From Neoceratodus forsteri (Eukaryota > Chordata > Ceratodontiformes > Ceratodontidae), in contig CM028129.1 in NCBI GenBank assembly GCA_016271365.2, positions 432,518,501 through 432,582,500 of the forward strand: 64,000 nt of DNA, in the 5' to 3' direction. A model generated the notes under the pieces. That model was not told the DNA's origin. It was given only the letters and a program-made list of their open reading frames with translations, and searched no databases. This document shows positions 22,370-33,434 of the stretch, piece by piece. Both the position numbers and the translations under genes were made by a program. How positions within the stretch are numbered: position 1 is the stretch's first letter; each line of letters starts with the position of its first letter.

Positions 22370-23226
22370 GTACACACTGCAAGCCCATTGGTTGGCAGTG
22401 TCAACCAATGGAATTGTAGTGAATACAGTATGCTGTCATTCAGTGACAGCTCAGTCAGCAGGCAGCCATGGAGGTGTGCGGAGGACTGTGCTGCTCACCG
22501 ACTGCCTGCCACCACTGAGAAGGGGGGAGCAGGGTGGGATGTGCATCCTGAGTGATTGGGGGGTCCACTAGACTACCAGGGAATTGGGGTGAAATTAATT
22601 GGCATGTATGCTGCAATTGGGGTTTGGGGATGGGAGGAGGTGCCACTAGACTACCAGGGAGTGGGTTATATTTATTTATATTTTGGAAATTGGGGTTCAG
22701 GGATGGGATGGGGTGCCACTAGATCACCAGGGACATGTCGAAGAGTCTTTTAAAGGGTATGTCACACCAGGGTTGGGAGGGGGGCCACTACACTATGTAA
22801 AGGGTTATGCTGCTACACAGCACTGGACTGGATGGGGGGGGTTGCAGGCTGTCCAGTGCATCCTGCCAGGTGCATCCCTGCTAAAGACATGCAAATGGGG
22901 CCATAAAGACCTGCAAATGGCCCTTTTGTGCCTTGCATGCCTAATTGCCATATTTGCATGTTTCAGTCTAAATATCTGGAATTTGGGCATGGTGCATCTC
23001 AGGATGCGCCACGCATCCCCATTCCAGGTATTCAGGCCAACCAGGAGGATGCACTGGTACATTGTCAGCAGCCTCCATTTGCACTGCCCACTAGAATTGC
23101 TATATTCAGATGAGATGTATGATCGCGCATCTCGTTTGACTATAGCAGTTATTTGCACCGGCCCATTTATTTGGGTGGTGCAGCTAGATGTACCGGAAAG
23201 CCCTTAGGCTTTGAATATGGGGGCCC
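22370..23226 (+). mobile_element. Half of a fold-back type element, related to 55.5-57.0 kb
   Basis: A short perfect hairpin (CCCATTGGTTG...CAACCAATGG, 22,382-22,409) is followed by repeats of CCACTAGACTACCAGGGA and variants at about 22,565, 22,645 and 22,715. A block with GCAAATGGGGCCATAAA, GCAAATGGCCC and ATTTGGGCATGGTGCA comes next. The same order is found in the right arm of the palindrome at 56,281-56,960 (CCACTGGACCACCAGGGA, GCAAATGGAGCCATAAA). ORFs here are by-products of the repeats. It sits at the RT break of L1-2. Confidence 0.6.
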
Positions 23227-23227
23227 T

Positions 23228-23402
23228 AGTATACATATTTATTTATTTAAAAGTTTTACCAGGTGAGATACCGAGCGGCCTACCGCTCAATTCCAGTCAT
23301 GACCTGGGGGTCAGGGAGCAAGGGAGTCAACACACACAGAGTTTAAATACATCAATATTACAGAGGTACAAGCATCAATATGTAAGTATATGTTTGTTGT
23401 CT
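23228..23402 (-). mobile_element. Inverted LINE/SINE 3' tail next to the 2A LINE
   Basis: Minus-strand reading gives GGAATTGAGCGGTAGGCCGC, then TCGGTATCTCACCTGGTAAAA and an (AATA)n tail. This is the same kind of tail as 26,950-27,010, in opposite orientation. The hairpin stem is GAGCGG/CCGCTC here and GAGCT/AGCTC in the plus copies, so base pairing is kept. The upstream part is too short to tell a SINE from a LINE fragment. Confidence 0.6.
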
Positions 23403-23631
23403 GTTTGTTTTTAATTGAACTGGTGTTTTTATCCTGGTCTGTGGCTCCTGTGTCACTACTTTCCTGAGCTGCAAATGGTGCTGTTTAGATTTAAAAGGAG
23501 CAGTGTTCTACACATTTATTCTATAGGTCTGCAGCTTCTTACCACTGAGAGTGGATTTCTTTTGAATTGGACTGGTGTTTTTATTCTGGTCTGGGGCTCC
23601 TGTGTCACTACTTTCCTGAGCTGAAAACTGT

Positions 23632-24450
23632 ATGATTAGCCTACTACTTTTGTTAGCAGGTGATATTGAAATTAATCCTGGTCCTTATACTCCTTCACCT
23701 TTGCAGCTTCCCAAAGGTTTGAGGGTTGCTCAATTAAACATCCATAGCTTTCTTCCAAAAATTAGCCAACTATTACTGACTATGCTAAACATGTGGCTGG
23801 ATGTACTAGTGATATCTAAAATCTGGCTGTCCTCTAAGGTCCAGAATGCTGATGTAACTGTAGTTGGCTATACCTTAGCTAGGCAAGATTGCTCTAAGAG
23901 GGGCGATGGTGTTGCAATCTACGTATCCACCAGGATCCAATTTACGACTGTTCTTGCAGTCTCTTCTCCATCTTCACATAAGCTGCTCCTTCTTAAGCCT
24001 TCCCTTCCCGTCTCTACTCTAATCTTTATTGCTGGTGTTTACTGCTGCCCTGGTACATCCTCTGCTTTAGTTACTGAGCTTCTTTCCTCTATCTGTTGTA
24101 ACGCCTCTTGTGGTGAGCTACTTATAGTTGGTGACTTTAATATAAAATGGCTCTCCTCTAATACAAATGAATTTTCACAAAATGTAAAATCACTGCAACT
24201 AACCCCATTGATTTTGGAACCCACTCATTTAAATTTGAAATCCTTAAACTACTCTCTACTTGACTGGGCCCTCACTTCTCATTGCCACCATGTAGTTGAT
24301 GCAGGTATCCTTCCTGATGCCCTCAGTGATCATCACATGATTTATTGTGTGCACAAGTTATATTGCCCTAAATCCCCCCCTTCCTCCAAATTCATATATC
24401 TCAGGTCTTTTAAATCTCTTGACTTGGCCTCCCTTCTAGCTGATCTTTGA
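23632..24450 (+). pseudogene. 2A-LINE ORF N-terminus: 2A-like motif and APE endonuclease
   Basis: The ATG at 23,632 is preceded by an in-frame stop 15 bases upstream. The first 18 residues are a hydrophobic run ending in GDIEINPGP, fitting the 2A consensus D(V/I)ExNPGP. In that consensus the ribosome fails to make the final Gly-Pro bond but continues. APE endonuclease motifs follow: VAQLNIHSF, ISKIWLS (decayed TETWL), GVAIYVSTRIQF, IVGDFNIKW and the C-terminal LSDHHMIYCV. The 272-codon frame is open, but the rest of the ORF is broken. Similar 2A motifs are known in L2, CR1 and Rex1 LINEs. Confidence 0.85.
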
Positions 24451-24595
24451 CCTGTCGATTGGTCCCCCATCTCTGCAGCCAGTAATGTTAGTTCTGCCCT
24501 ACTTTATTTTCAGTCTAAATTTTTGGCTGTTTGGGATCATTATGCACCCATGAGAGAAACTAGAGTGTGAGGTTCTCATCTTCCATGGATATTAG

Positions 24596-26650
24596 ATGAG
24601 GTACTTGCTTGGCTCCGTACTAGAGACCTTGCCTGGTGTACTTTTAAACTCTCTGGCTCCCAATCTTCATTGGCCAACTATAGACACCTTTGCAACCCCT
24701 GTACCAAAGCCATCAGACTTGCAAAGTCTAAGTATTTTACCCCCACACTCCAAAATAATATTAATAACCCATCCAAATTCTGGAAGGTTATCCATTCACT
24801 TTTCACCCCACAGACCCAGTCTCCCAGTTCTATTCTCAAGGTTGGTGACTTCCTTATCTCAGACTCTTCTGTTGTTGTTGTGTCTTTTAACATCAGCTTT
24901 ACTACCTGTGCCCTTTCTCTCATCCCCTCTTCCTCTACCCCTTCCCTCCCTTTCTCTTTGCCCCCATACTCCATAGTAATATTAATAACCCCTCCAAATT
25001 CTGGAAGGTTATTAATTCCCTTTTCACCCCCATGGACCCAGTCTCCCTGTCCCATTCTCAAGGCTGGGGACTCCCTTATCTCTGACCCTTCTGTTGATGC
25101 TATGTCTTTTAACATTTGCTTTACTACATGTGCCCTTTCTCTTATCCCTGCTTCCTCAAGCCCCTTACCTCCCTTTCTCTGCATTCCTGTTCTCCTTCTT
25201 TCTCCTTCTCTCCTATCACTCCCTCTGTCTCCCTAAAGGCTCTGTTTGCCCTTAAGCCTATGAAGGGAGGTAGTCCAGATGGCCTTGACCCTAAGTTTCT
25301 TCTTCTTTCTACATCTGCCATTGCTCTGCCCATTACTCTACTCCTCAATCTTTCCTTTACCTCTGCTACTGTTCCTGATGTTTGGAAACATGCCATTGTC
25401 ATACCACTTCACAAAGGTGGTGATTCCATCACTCCTGGTAACTTCCATCCTATATCTCTTTTTACCACTTTGGCTAAGTTACAGGAATGCATTGTTCTTT
25501 TTCAGCTCACTTCCTTTCTTGACAACTCCTCCTTTTTCACACCTTTCCAGTCTGACTTTAGGAAATCCCACTTCACGTTTACCTGCCTCCTTCATTTCAC
25601 TGACTCCATACTCACAGATATGGATCAAGGACTGATTACTTCCACCATTTCTGTTGCTCTTGCTAAAGCTTTTGACACTGTGCCCAGTCCCCTCCTTCTG
25701 GACAAACTTAAAGCTGCAGGACTCTCTGACTCTTCATTCAATTGGTTTTGTTTTTACATTGGTGGGAGGTCTCAAGCTGTCTGGATAGGAAAATTAATTT
25801 TATCTCCACTTCCCATTAGCTCAGGTGTCCCTCAAGGGTGTGTCCTGGGTCCTATTCTCTTTTCCATTTTCTTAAATGACCTCTCCATTGTCTGCTCCTT
25901 TGCATCCATTCATATGTACACTGATGACACAGTTCTTTTTGTTTCTGGCTCCTCTTCCCGTGATCTAACCTCTTGACTGCAGTTGGATTTTGACAACATT
26001 CAGTGCTGGTTCAAGTCTAACCAGTTGTCCCTCAATGCCAAAAAACAGTCTCCTTGATTTTTGACACCCATCAGAGGCTTGCCAGACTTATTTCTCTCCC
26101 ATTATTTAATACCCATTACGGTACTTAGATAGAAGATGTTTCCTCCTTTAAGTACCTCAGGGTCTTCCTGGACTAGCATCTTGATTTCTCAGTGCATATT
26201 GACACTATTCACCATAAGCTACACCCTAAGCTTGGAGCATAGTACAGGAATGAAGCATGTATTCTGCTTCCTGCCCACCGAGAAATTGTAGTAAAAATGA
26301 TTCTCCCCATCTTTGACTACAGAGACTTAGTCTACAGTCGTGCCCCTAAAGCTTCCCTTGCCAGACTGGGACCCCTTTTCCATTCTTTCTATCATTTTGC
26401 TTTAGATTGCCCCTCTCATACTCACCACTGCTCTCTTTATTCATCATTTCCTCTCCATTCTGTTGATGCTAGGTGCCTTTCCCATTTTGCATGTTTCATA
26501 TCCAAATTCTGGTTCAGCTCCCTTCCCTCCTATCTTAAATCCCTTCTATCCTCTCCTTCTTCCACCTACCTTCTCCACAGCACTAATTCCCTTTCTCTTT
26601 CTATTCCTTCTAGAAATTCTACTGTTGGACAATCTGCTATTTCTTACTGA
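24596..26650 (+). pseudogene. 2A-LINE reverse transcriptase and C-terminus
   Basis: After the linker, the frame at 25,116-25,976 encodes the RT: GGSPDGLDPKFL, VWKHAIVIPLHKGGD, VALAKAFDTVPSPLLLDKL, SSGVPQGCVLGPILFSIFLN and the catalytic site MYTDDTVLF. YTDD in place of YADD is a decayed site. The C-terminal part is shifted and stop-ridden (26,000-26,650) but keeps the order seen in L2/Rex1 LINEs, including ILPIFDYRDLVY near 26,300. Confidence 0.8.
24740..25182 (+). repeat. 221-bp tandem duplication in the 2A-LINE linker
   Basis: A block beginning CCCCACACTCC (24,740) and running through AATATTAATAACCC, CAAATTCTGGAAGGTTAT and GTCTTTTAACATC is repeated from 24,961 (CCCCCATACTCC). The copies are diverged by scattered substitutions, so the duplication is not recent. 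Confidence 0.85.
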
Positions 26651-27022
26651 TTTCCTAAACTTTGGTCCTCCCTCGCCCTTTCTAGTCATTCTGCCTCTTC
26701 TCCTTCCTCCCTAAAGTCTCTTCTTTTTATGACTTTTGTTCTCCTACCTGCAACTGTCTATGACCCTTTCCTCTTCTTATTCCCTTTCTCTATACATAAG
26801 AATGAGTTTTATTTTCTAATTGCATTCATTTATTAATCTGCCTCTAATTATTTATATTTATGCTTCATGTATTACTAAATTACTGTAATTGACTTCTTAT
26901 TTTCATCAGTTTATTGTTTAGCTATCTCCTTCTCCCCTTCCCCCAGGATACATCTGGAAATGAGCTGTTCTTAGCTCAATATGTCTTTCCTGGTTAAACT
27001 TTTCAATAAATAAATATACGGT

Positions 27023-28802
27023 GCTGGGAACTGAAAAATTTAGCAAAGAAATTTAGGTTGTCTTCATAAGGGGCACATATAACTAGCAATAGTATATGTT
27101 TGAGAGTAGTATTAATGTGTATAATGGAATAGCTACCCTCAGTATCACAGTAAAAATCTTTTATCGTAGCATTAATTGAATTCCTTATTAATATTGCTGT
27201 CTAGCTTTGGAAGAGAATGTAGCACATACTCCCTTCACCCTGAATCAATTTTTAAAGTTTCTAAAATATTTTTCTAAGAAATGTGTTTGTCATAGCAAAA
27301 ACATATCAATAGATTTTCTTTTATATATATTAATTATCTTTCTAATTTTTATATGGTCCCTTGCTCCCTTCACATTCCATGATAATAAGTTTAACTTAGC
27401 CACCATTTATATGTACTTTTCCATTCTTGTTACCGAATGTCTCAAGCCAGGGAGTGCCTTGAATCATTCTTATTTTAATCAGATCCATTTTTAAAATAAA
27501 AAAAGAAGTTTAATTCCCAATATTTGCCTAAGTATCCTTAACTGCCCCCCTACACCTCCTCCACCCTTTGCATATTCCCTGTAAAGGCCCAAGGGAAACA
27601 AAAGAAAAAAGGGATAGCAACCCTCAAGGAAAGTTACCAACCACCTACTCAATATTTCCAAACTTACCCTTTTGCCCAGCCAACTGTTAGCCATCGAGCA
27701 CCACACAAAGCTAGCACTTGATGTTCAGACTGGAGGGCAACAAGACTAAAGCAACTCCAGACCTCAGATGGAATTATCTACTAGGTTATCTATCAAAAAT
27801 AATAATAAAAAAACTTCTTCCCCTGTTTTTCCCCCTTCCTCTCCTCCTATTCTCCTCCTTATCTCTTCTTTAACTTCTACTCAGTTAAAGAAGAAAAACA
27901 TGTATCAATTTTGGAGCATTTACACAAAAATATAGCTACCTCAAATTTTATATTAAGGCGTTTAGGTTTTTCTAGGAGGAAACACCATATGGCAAGATAG
28001 CAGCGGAGATTGTTGGTAAACTTTGTTCTCGAGGAGTTTTATTTTCAATTGCTCCTGAAGCTTCTGTTGGGTGCCTCTGAAGATGAAGTATGAGCTGTTG
28101 AAAGGCCTCCTGAATCATTAATTAGAGTTGCTCTAATAACACTTTCAGCCTCTATTAAGGATGTAATTATCCTAAATCAGCCTTGTAAATAGATTTTTAA
28201 TTTTGCTGGGGGATCATAGTAAACTTCATACCATGCTGGTTTAGCAGGACCTTTGCAGATGCAAAGGCCTTTTGTTTCGCGAGGACTTCAGGAGGGAAAT
28301 CTGGGAACACCTGTCTGTTAATTCCAGCTGTACAGTATGTAAACCCTTTTCCAGTCTTGCTTTTCTGAGTATAGCCTCCTTATCTTGAAAATGAGGGGGA
28401 CTGACAAATATAAATCTAGGCTGCTTTCCACGATAATTTGGTTTGTTAACCCCGTGTGCTCTATCCAGTTCCACTTTGTTACCAGGCTACAATCTTCCCA
28501 GTGCTTCCGTTAGTAATTCTTCAAAAAAATTGGCAGATTGTGTTCTCTCCATTCCCTTGGGAACCCTACAAGCTTACTATTATCTCTTCTGGACCTTGTT
28601 TCTAATTCCTCCACTTTTTTGCTTTAGAATTGCCAATTCTCAAGCTTGAGTATTAACAATTTTCTGCAGAGGCTCCATTTTTTCCTCAGCTTGGCTCACT
28701 GTTTTTTCTAATTCAGTTGTTCTTAGAGAAAGAGCATCAGTTTTTTTGCCAAGTCAGATATAGAGCTAGTTAAGACAGAGATAGAAGAATTTATATTAAT
28801 AA
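27023..28802 (-). pseudogene. L1-2 ORF2 endonuclease start and ORF1 C-terminal part
   Basis: Endonuclease remnants lie at 27,030-27,230 on the minus strand (CDTEGSYSIIHI, APYEDNLNFFAKFF). ORF1 runs from 28,802 to about 28,240. It has a coiled coil (SSISVLTSSISDLAKK, LRTTELEKTVSQAEEKMEPL) and the RRM/CTD region (ELDRAHGVNKPN, PPHFQDKEAILRKARLEK at 28,241-28,474). The inter-ORF stretch 27,500-27,950 shows nothing clear. The coiled coil joins in frame with the segment at 39,937-39,986 once the 11-kb insert is removed. Confidence 0.78.
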
Positions 28803-31391
28803 GGAGTATGTGGAGATTGCTGACCAAGGTCAGAAGCAGAAAGAGGAGTGGTGCATGCTGGTCATGACTGAGAAGGAAGTTTCACAATGCACTGTCTACC
28901 TTGAGGAGGAGGGTGGAGAAGCAGGGAGACATTGATAGATGCAAGATGAAATAAAAGGTATGCCACCAGTGCCTTAACTGTCTCTTTAGCCAGACTAACT
29001 TACTGTGTTGCCCAGTCAGCCTTGCTCCCAGCGGTGTTCTTATTTTCCCTCCAGTAGGAAGGCACACATATGGTGGGATCCAGGATACATCCTGAGGTGG
29101 TGCAGGATTGGAGAGATTCTGGGAGGCCATTCAGAATGTCAGAAGCCATTGTGGTATTGAGGCAATATTCACAAGAAATTCTGATAACCAGCTTCTGCAC
29201 CTTGCTCCTGACCTGTCTGCAAAGAACCCAAAACTTGAACAACAGGGGTGTTTGTTTTTATTTTTATTCTATTTTATTGCTGCTATTTTAGTATTTTTAG
29301 TGTTTTTAGTATATTTTGCATTTTTTGCATCCCAGATTTAAATGCACCACTTTTCTTACATATAGTTTTTAAGGCATGTCCCATTGTATTAGTACACCAA
29401 TTGTGGCAGGGTACGTCAAGCTACGTCAGACCAAGAGATCAGTGGAGCTATACTGTGCAGATGTGGTGTTCCACAGTTCAACAATCAGGTTGACTTGCTC
29501 ACCACAAACACCACAGGTGAGGTTTCCCTAGTTTGCAAGAAAGACTGCTTCAATAGTACTGCCAGATTTCTGAATTCTTTGTGCTGACTAGTTTTTACAA
29601 AGCCAGGGCTGCTCCTACACTGCTTTTGCATACCATTTGGCTCCTTATCCCCAGGTTCTCAGGATATTGGTTGGTGTTGGAAAACTACAAGGTAGCACAA
29701 TCATTTCCATGCTGCAGACACAGACACAGCCTTCTTTTTTGTTCTTGTGCCTGATTGTGGCTCTAGAAGTGAACCTTCAGTGAACAGAAGTAAGCATACA
29801 ATATTTATTTTCTCCTACTTAAATATAATTATAGTTTTTTTCTTTCTCTTTCTCTTTCACAGTTAGATTAGGCCTTATTTATTTGCTCACAAAAAAGAGA
29901 AATATTTTAGGTCACAGGGACTTTTAGATAGCTTTTCACCATTTGTAATATCAGAATTTTTAATTTTGAAGTTAGTATATTTTTTTTATTATGACACTGA
30001 ATTCTTCTCCTTTTTTTGTTAGTGAGAGACTCACCCTTGCAACAGCTACTGCAATTCACAACCCTACTGGATATACACTCTTATCTTGAGCAGTGGTCAA
30101 CAGGTGTCGAGGATAATCGGGCCAACCTGTGTTTCCATACATTCCCACATATCCTGCTTCATCGTTTCTTTTTTCTTCTGATTACAAAATTAATTTGCCA
30201 GCCTGAAAGCCAAGAGAATAAAAAACAATAAAGATGAGATCTGAACGGAACTGATTGAAACCATAATAGCTTGAAGTTGGAAGATTTCACATCTTTATTC
30301 ATTGAGTTGTTTTACAACTTGAGTCATCACTGCTAAATTGCTCAGACTATACAGTCTCTGATTGGAGCATGGCTCAATTGTTATGTGAAGTATTGATGTT
30401 CCAGATACTTGTGGGATTTTAATATTATTCTATATGAACTATGTTTTCACAGGCGTTACTTATTAACTCATGATACAATTTTCTCTGAGAAACAAGATTC
30501 GGGACTGTAAAGTTTGACTCTTTTAATGAACTATTGGTTTGAATAATCAATGGGTTTAACAACTTTAAGCACTTTTAGATGCCATTTTATTTTCCATTTT
30601 CTGTATAACCTTCAGATGTTGTTGACTGTGGCACGTACTAAAAGAGGGGAATTACATCACTGTTTTAACGGATACTAGGTCATTTAATTGAACAAGCTAC
30701 TTATATCTGTTTGGTTAAATAATTTGTGCAAAATTGATTAACTTGATTAGCATTTAATTGCACATAGCAGTTTGCACTTTACTGTTTATCATCTATACCA
30801 CGAGCAGTAAAGAGCTGGGTAAAGAGAATGGTAAAGATCTGACTAAGAATGTCACTAAGAAAAATAGAAGAATTGGTGCGTGTTCTTAGGAACTAATATT
30901 AACATCTTCCACACCTAATGACCTGGGCAAATCATTTAAACTACCATAGTATATAAAAGAGGAAGTTTCCATAAATTTTAGGGAGGAGTTTTGTTCACCT
31001 GATGTCTTCTCTGCCCTGTATATCCACCTGACTCACAATGTTCTCTTGATATAGGGGAGAAAGCTAGGTTAGCTAAAGATCTTCACCTGGTGGAAACAAA
31101 AGAGGGGAGTCCTAATCACCAAGATCTTCTCTCCACCTCCGTTCCATACAGAAAACCAAAAACATGCTAATTGACATCACCAGTTAAAAAAAAACAGGTT
31201 AAGCAAGGTAAAATTACAGATTATTTAATTTCCTGTAAAACCAGACATATTCTAGCCCTGAGGTGGGAAACAAAGATCCCGATACAGAGGTACTAGATTC
31301 GCTGGATGGAGTCTTAAACTCCACTGGCGGAGACAATCTAGGGCTTCAACATCAGGGCATTTAAATTTCATTCCATTCAACAAGACTGGAC
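28803..31391 (+). other. Long 5' region of the EN-RT LINE, origin unclear
   Basis: This 2.6-kb stretch has no recognisable protein domain. A 72-codon frame at 30,016-30,231 ends before an AATAAA-like run (30,216) but resembles nothing I know. The 29,060-29,250 stretch has exon-like composition and several CAG/GT borders, without a convincing gene model. It may be LINE 5' UTR, a captured host segment or an older insertion. At 31,201-31,233 the frame encodes KQGKITDYLIS, a PIP-box-like motif, shortly before ORF1. Confidence 0.35.
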
Positions 31392-32782
31392 TTGTTCAGT
31401 TCCCTAGAGTTTACTGAAGCCTCTAATATCACACTTTCTCAGATAGAGGATACATCAGTATTGGCAGGGTTACCTAACAAAGTCTTTGAAAGGCTTGACA
31501 AAGCAGTGGAAAAGATTAAACCTGAACCAGAATGTCTAGCTCACTGCCCTGATACCATGTCTAAGTATGGTATTAAAGCCCTTGCACATCCTACTATGGT
31601 GAACATAGTATTACTAGAAGTTTATAATGACCTCAGACATCACATAGAGGGCTTAGCTTCCCTATTCTTAAAGAAGTTTAATGACTTCTCATCGAAAATT
31701 GAAGCCCTTGCAATAAATATCCTGAAGAAAAAAACTGGAAATCTTTCATTTTTGACGATTGATATACCACATTCCCCTAAAATTAAAGGGAAAAAAGAAA
31801 AATGTATCACATAGAAATGCAAAAAAGATAAAAATTAAAAAAAGCAAGAAATGCAAGGGCAAAATTAATAATCCTCCCCCATTGTTAAAAGTTAAACAAG
31901 AAGTTGAGATTTTCAATACTATTCTCTTGAAGTATCCAGTCAAGGATCTTTTAAATGCCACCCAGAATGGATCTGGCTCTGAGAAAGGAAACAAAAAACA
32001 TACTTTTGAAAGAAAAGCTGAAATGACTTCTAGTGCCCCTGTTCCTATAGAGAAATGCACCATTATAGGGACAGAAAGAGCCAACAAGAATACTACTTCC
32101 TCTTATTTAGGAAAAACTGATATCATCAGCTCAGAGGAGGTACAGGTGCCTATAATGCCCCAGGAAAAGGCACCACTTCACTCCCTTAACCAAATTATAA
32201 CTATGGGAAAGGAGGTGGTATTTAAATTGGAGGGGATATACACTAAATCATATGAAACACAAGAGACCCTCTCAGATCTAATAAACTACCTCTTTAGAGC
32301 TGAATTGGAATTACCATTGGCAGATAATTCAGTTATATTTGTGCACAGAGATAGGACAAATGCATCACAGCCATTATATAGTATGTGTTAATTTCCAATA
32401 TGTATATTGCTAAAAATATTTGGGCTGAACAGCAAACTCCTTAGGGCTTAACATCTCTTCAGCTGTTACATGGCCCACACTTTGGAAACATACTTATGGA
32501 ATTGATAAAGTGTGTAATATACTTACTTTTGAAACCATTTGTTCAACTTTATCTCTTTTAGATTGGAACTTTAAAAATCAGGAAAAGCCCATGTTATTGT
32601 TCATTTTTGGAATAGAACATTTGGAATGTGAAAATGGTAGGATGTTGGCATCCTTGATTCAGGCTTTATTGGCCACTTCCCTCAATATTCAAATCTCCTC
32701 TTCTGATCTAGAGTCAGTTGTAAGGACCCATTCAGGGACTAATGGGACTCAGATTGATTGTTACATTAAGTCATTAGATTGA
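31392..32782 (+). pseudogene. ORF1-like frame of the EN-RT LINE
   Basis: Two overlapping frames (31,392-31,814 and 31,759-32,391), then 32,510-32,782, form a broken ORF of about 460 codons. It has a Lys-rich basic stretch (KGKKKNVSHRNAKKIKIKK) and a more globular C-terminal part (NSVIFVHRDRTNASQPLY). There are no zinc knuckles. Its position directly upstream of the endonuclease and its basic character suggest a LINE ORF1 nucleic-acid-binding protein. I do not recognise the family, so this is inference from context. Confidence 0.5.
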
Positions 32783-32967
32783 TTTCAATGTTTACTACAG
32801 AACATCCATAAGCTTGATAGTGCTAATGTCCATCTGGTGGCATTCACAGAACTGGATTATTTAAATGCACATACGGTGGAAATTGAAGATTCTACGTGAC
32901 TATCACAATCGAATAATCCTTCTGTTAGTCTAGTTTCTGACCAATCCCCCCCATAGAGAGGATGCTA

Positions 32968-33434
32968 ACATGCTGATCTGGAATATTGCTGGAATAGGAA
33001 AAAAATCTGCAGACCCTAATTGGGTGAAGTTCATACAGAACTATGAGGTCATTGTGTTCCAGGAAACTTGGGATATTGAGCAGCCACTTATGAATGGTTA
33101 TTAATCTTACTACATACCTGCTATCAAGCAAACTTACTATGGAAGGCCTAAGGGGGGTTGGTTACCTTTTTTAAAATACGGAAAGAAATTAAAGTTCTTG
33201 ATCACCTTGCACCAACTCAAGATACTTCGCTGTTTTTAGGTGGGATATTTTATTGTACTTAATTGTCAATGTGTACTGTACATTCCCCCAAAATAACAGA
33301 CAACCTTGCAGTATGATATTTGGACTAGAATGACACAGGAAATTGATTCAATGATTCTTAAATTCCAGGTTGATACTGTATTATTGGCAGGGAATTTTAA
33401 TTCAAGAATTGCAAACTTTAATAACTTACCTATG
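32968..33434 (+). pseudogene. EN-RT LINE endonuclease, first half
   Basis: The frame encodes LIWNIAGIGKK, VIVFQETW (the ETW catalytic block) and VLLAGNFNSRI (GDFN-like, with Asp changed to Asn). Frameshifts occur near 33,110-33,290. It is cut at 33,434 by the Rex1-like LINE. The second half resumes in frame at 36,255. APE-type endonucleases nick the target to prime reverse transcription. Confidence 0.75.

Larger units (their letters stand above)
23405..27022 (+). mobile_element. L2/Rex1-like LINE with an N-terminal 2A-like motif (2A-LINE)
   Basis: An almost complete plus-strand LINE of 3.6 kb. It has a 5' UTR with two 151-bp repeat units (23,411 and 23,562), an ORF from 23,632 with a 2A-like motif and APE endonuclease, a linker with an internal 221-bp duplication, an RT, a C-terminal region to about 26,650, and a 3' UTR. 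The 3' end holds the conserved hairpin GAGCTGTTCTTAGCTC, then TTCCTGGTTAAA, then AATAAATAAAT. It lies within L1-2 where the EN-RT part of that element is missing. Confidence 0.82.

Noticed and set aside
22683..23207. 174-codon plus-strand ORF
   Set aside because: It runs through repeats of a fold-back element and has no motif; a minus ORF overlaps it.
29060..30231. Possible host gene with exons and a poly(A) signal
   Set aside because: CAG/GT borders and one 72-codon frame are not enough. There is no recognisable protein, and the stretch lies inside a duplication-bounded LINE insertion.
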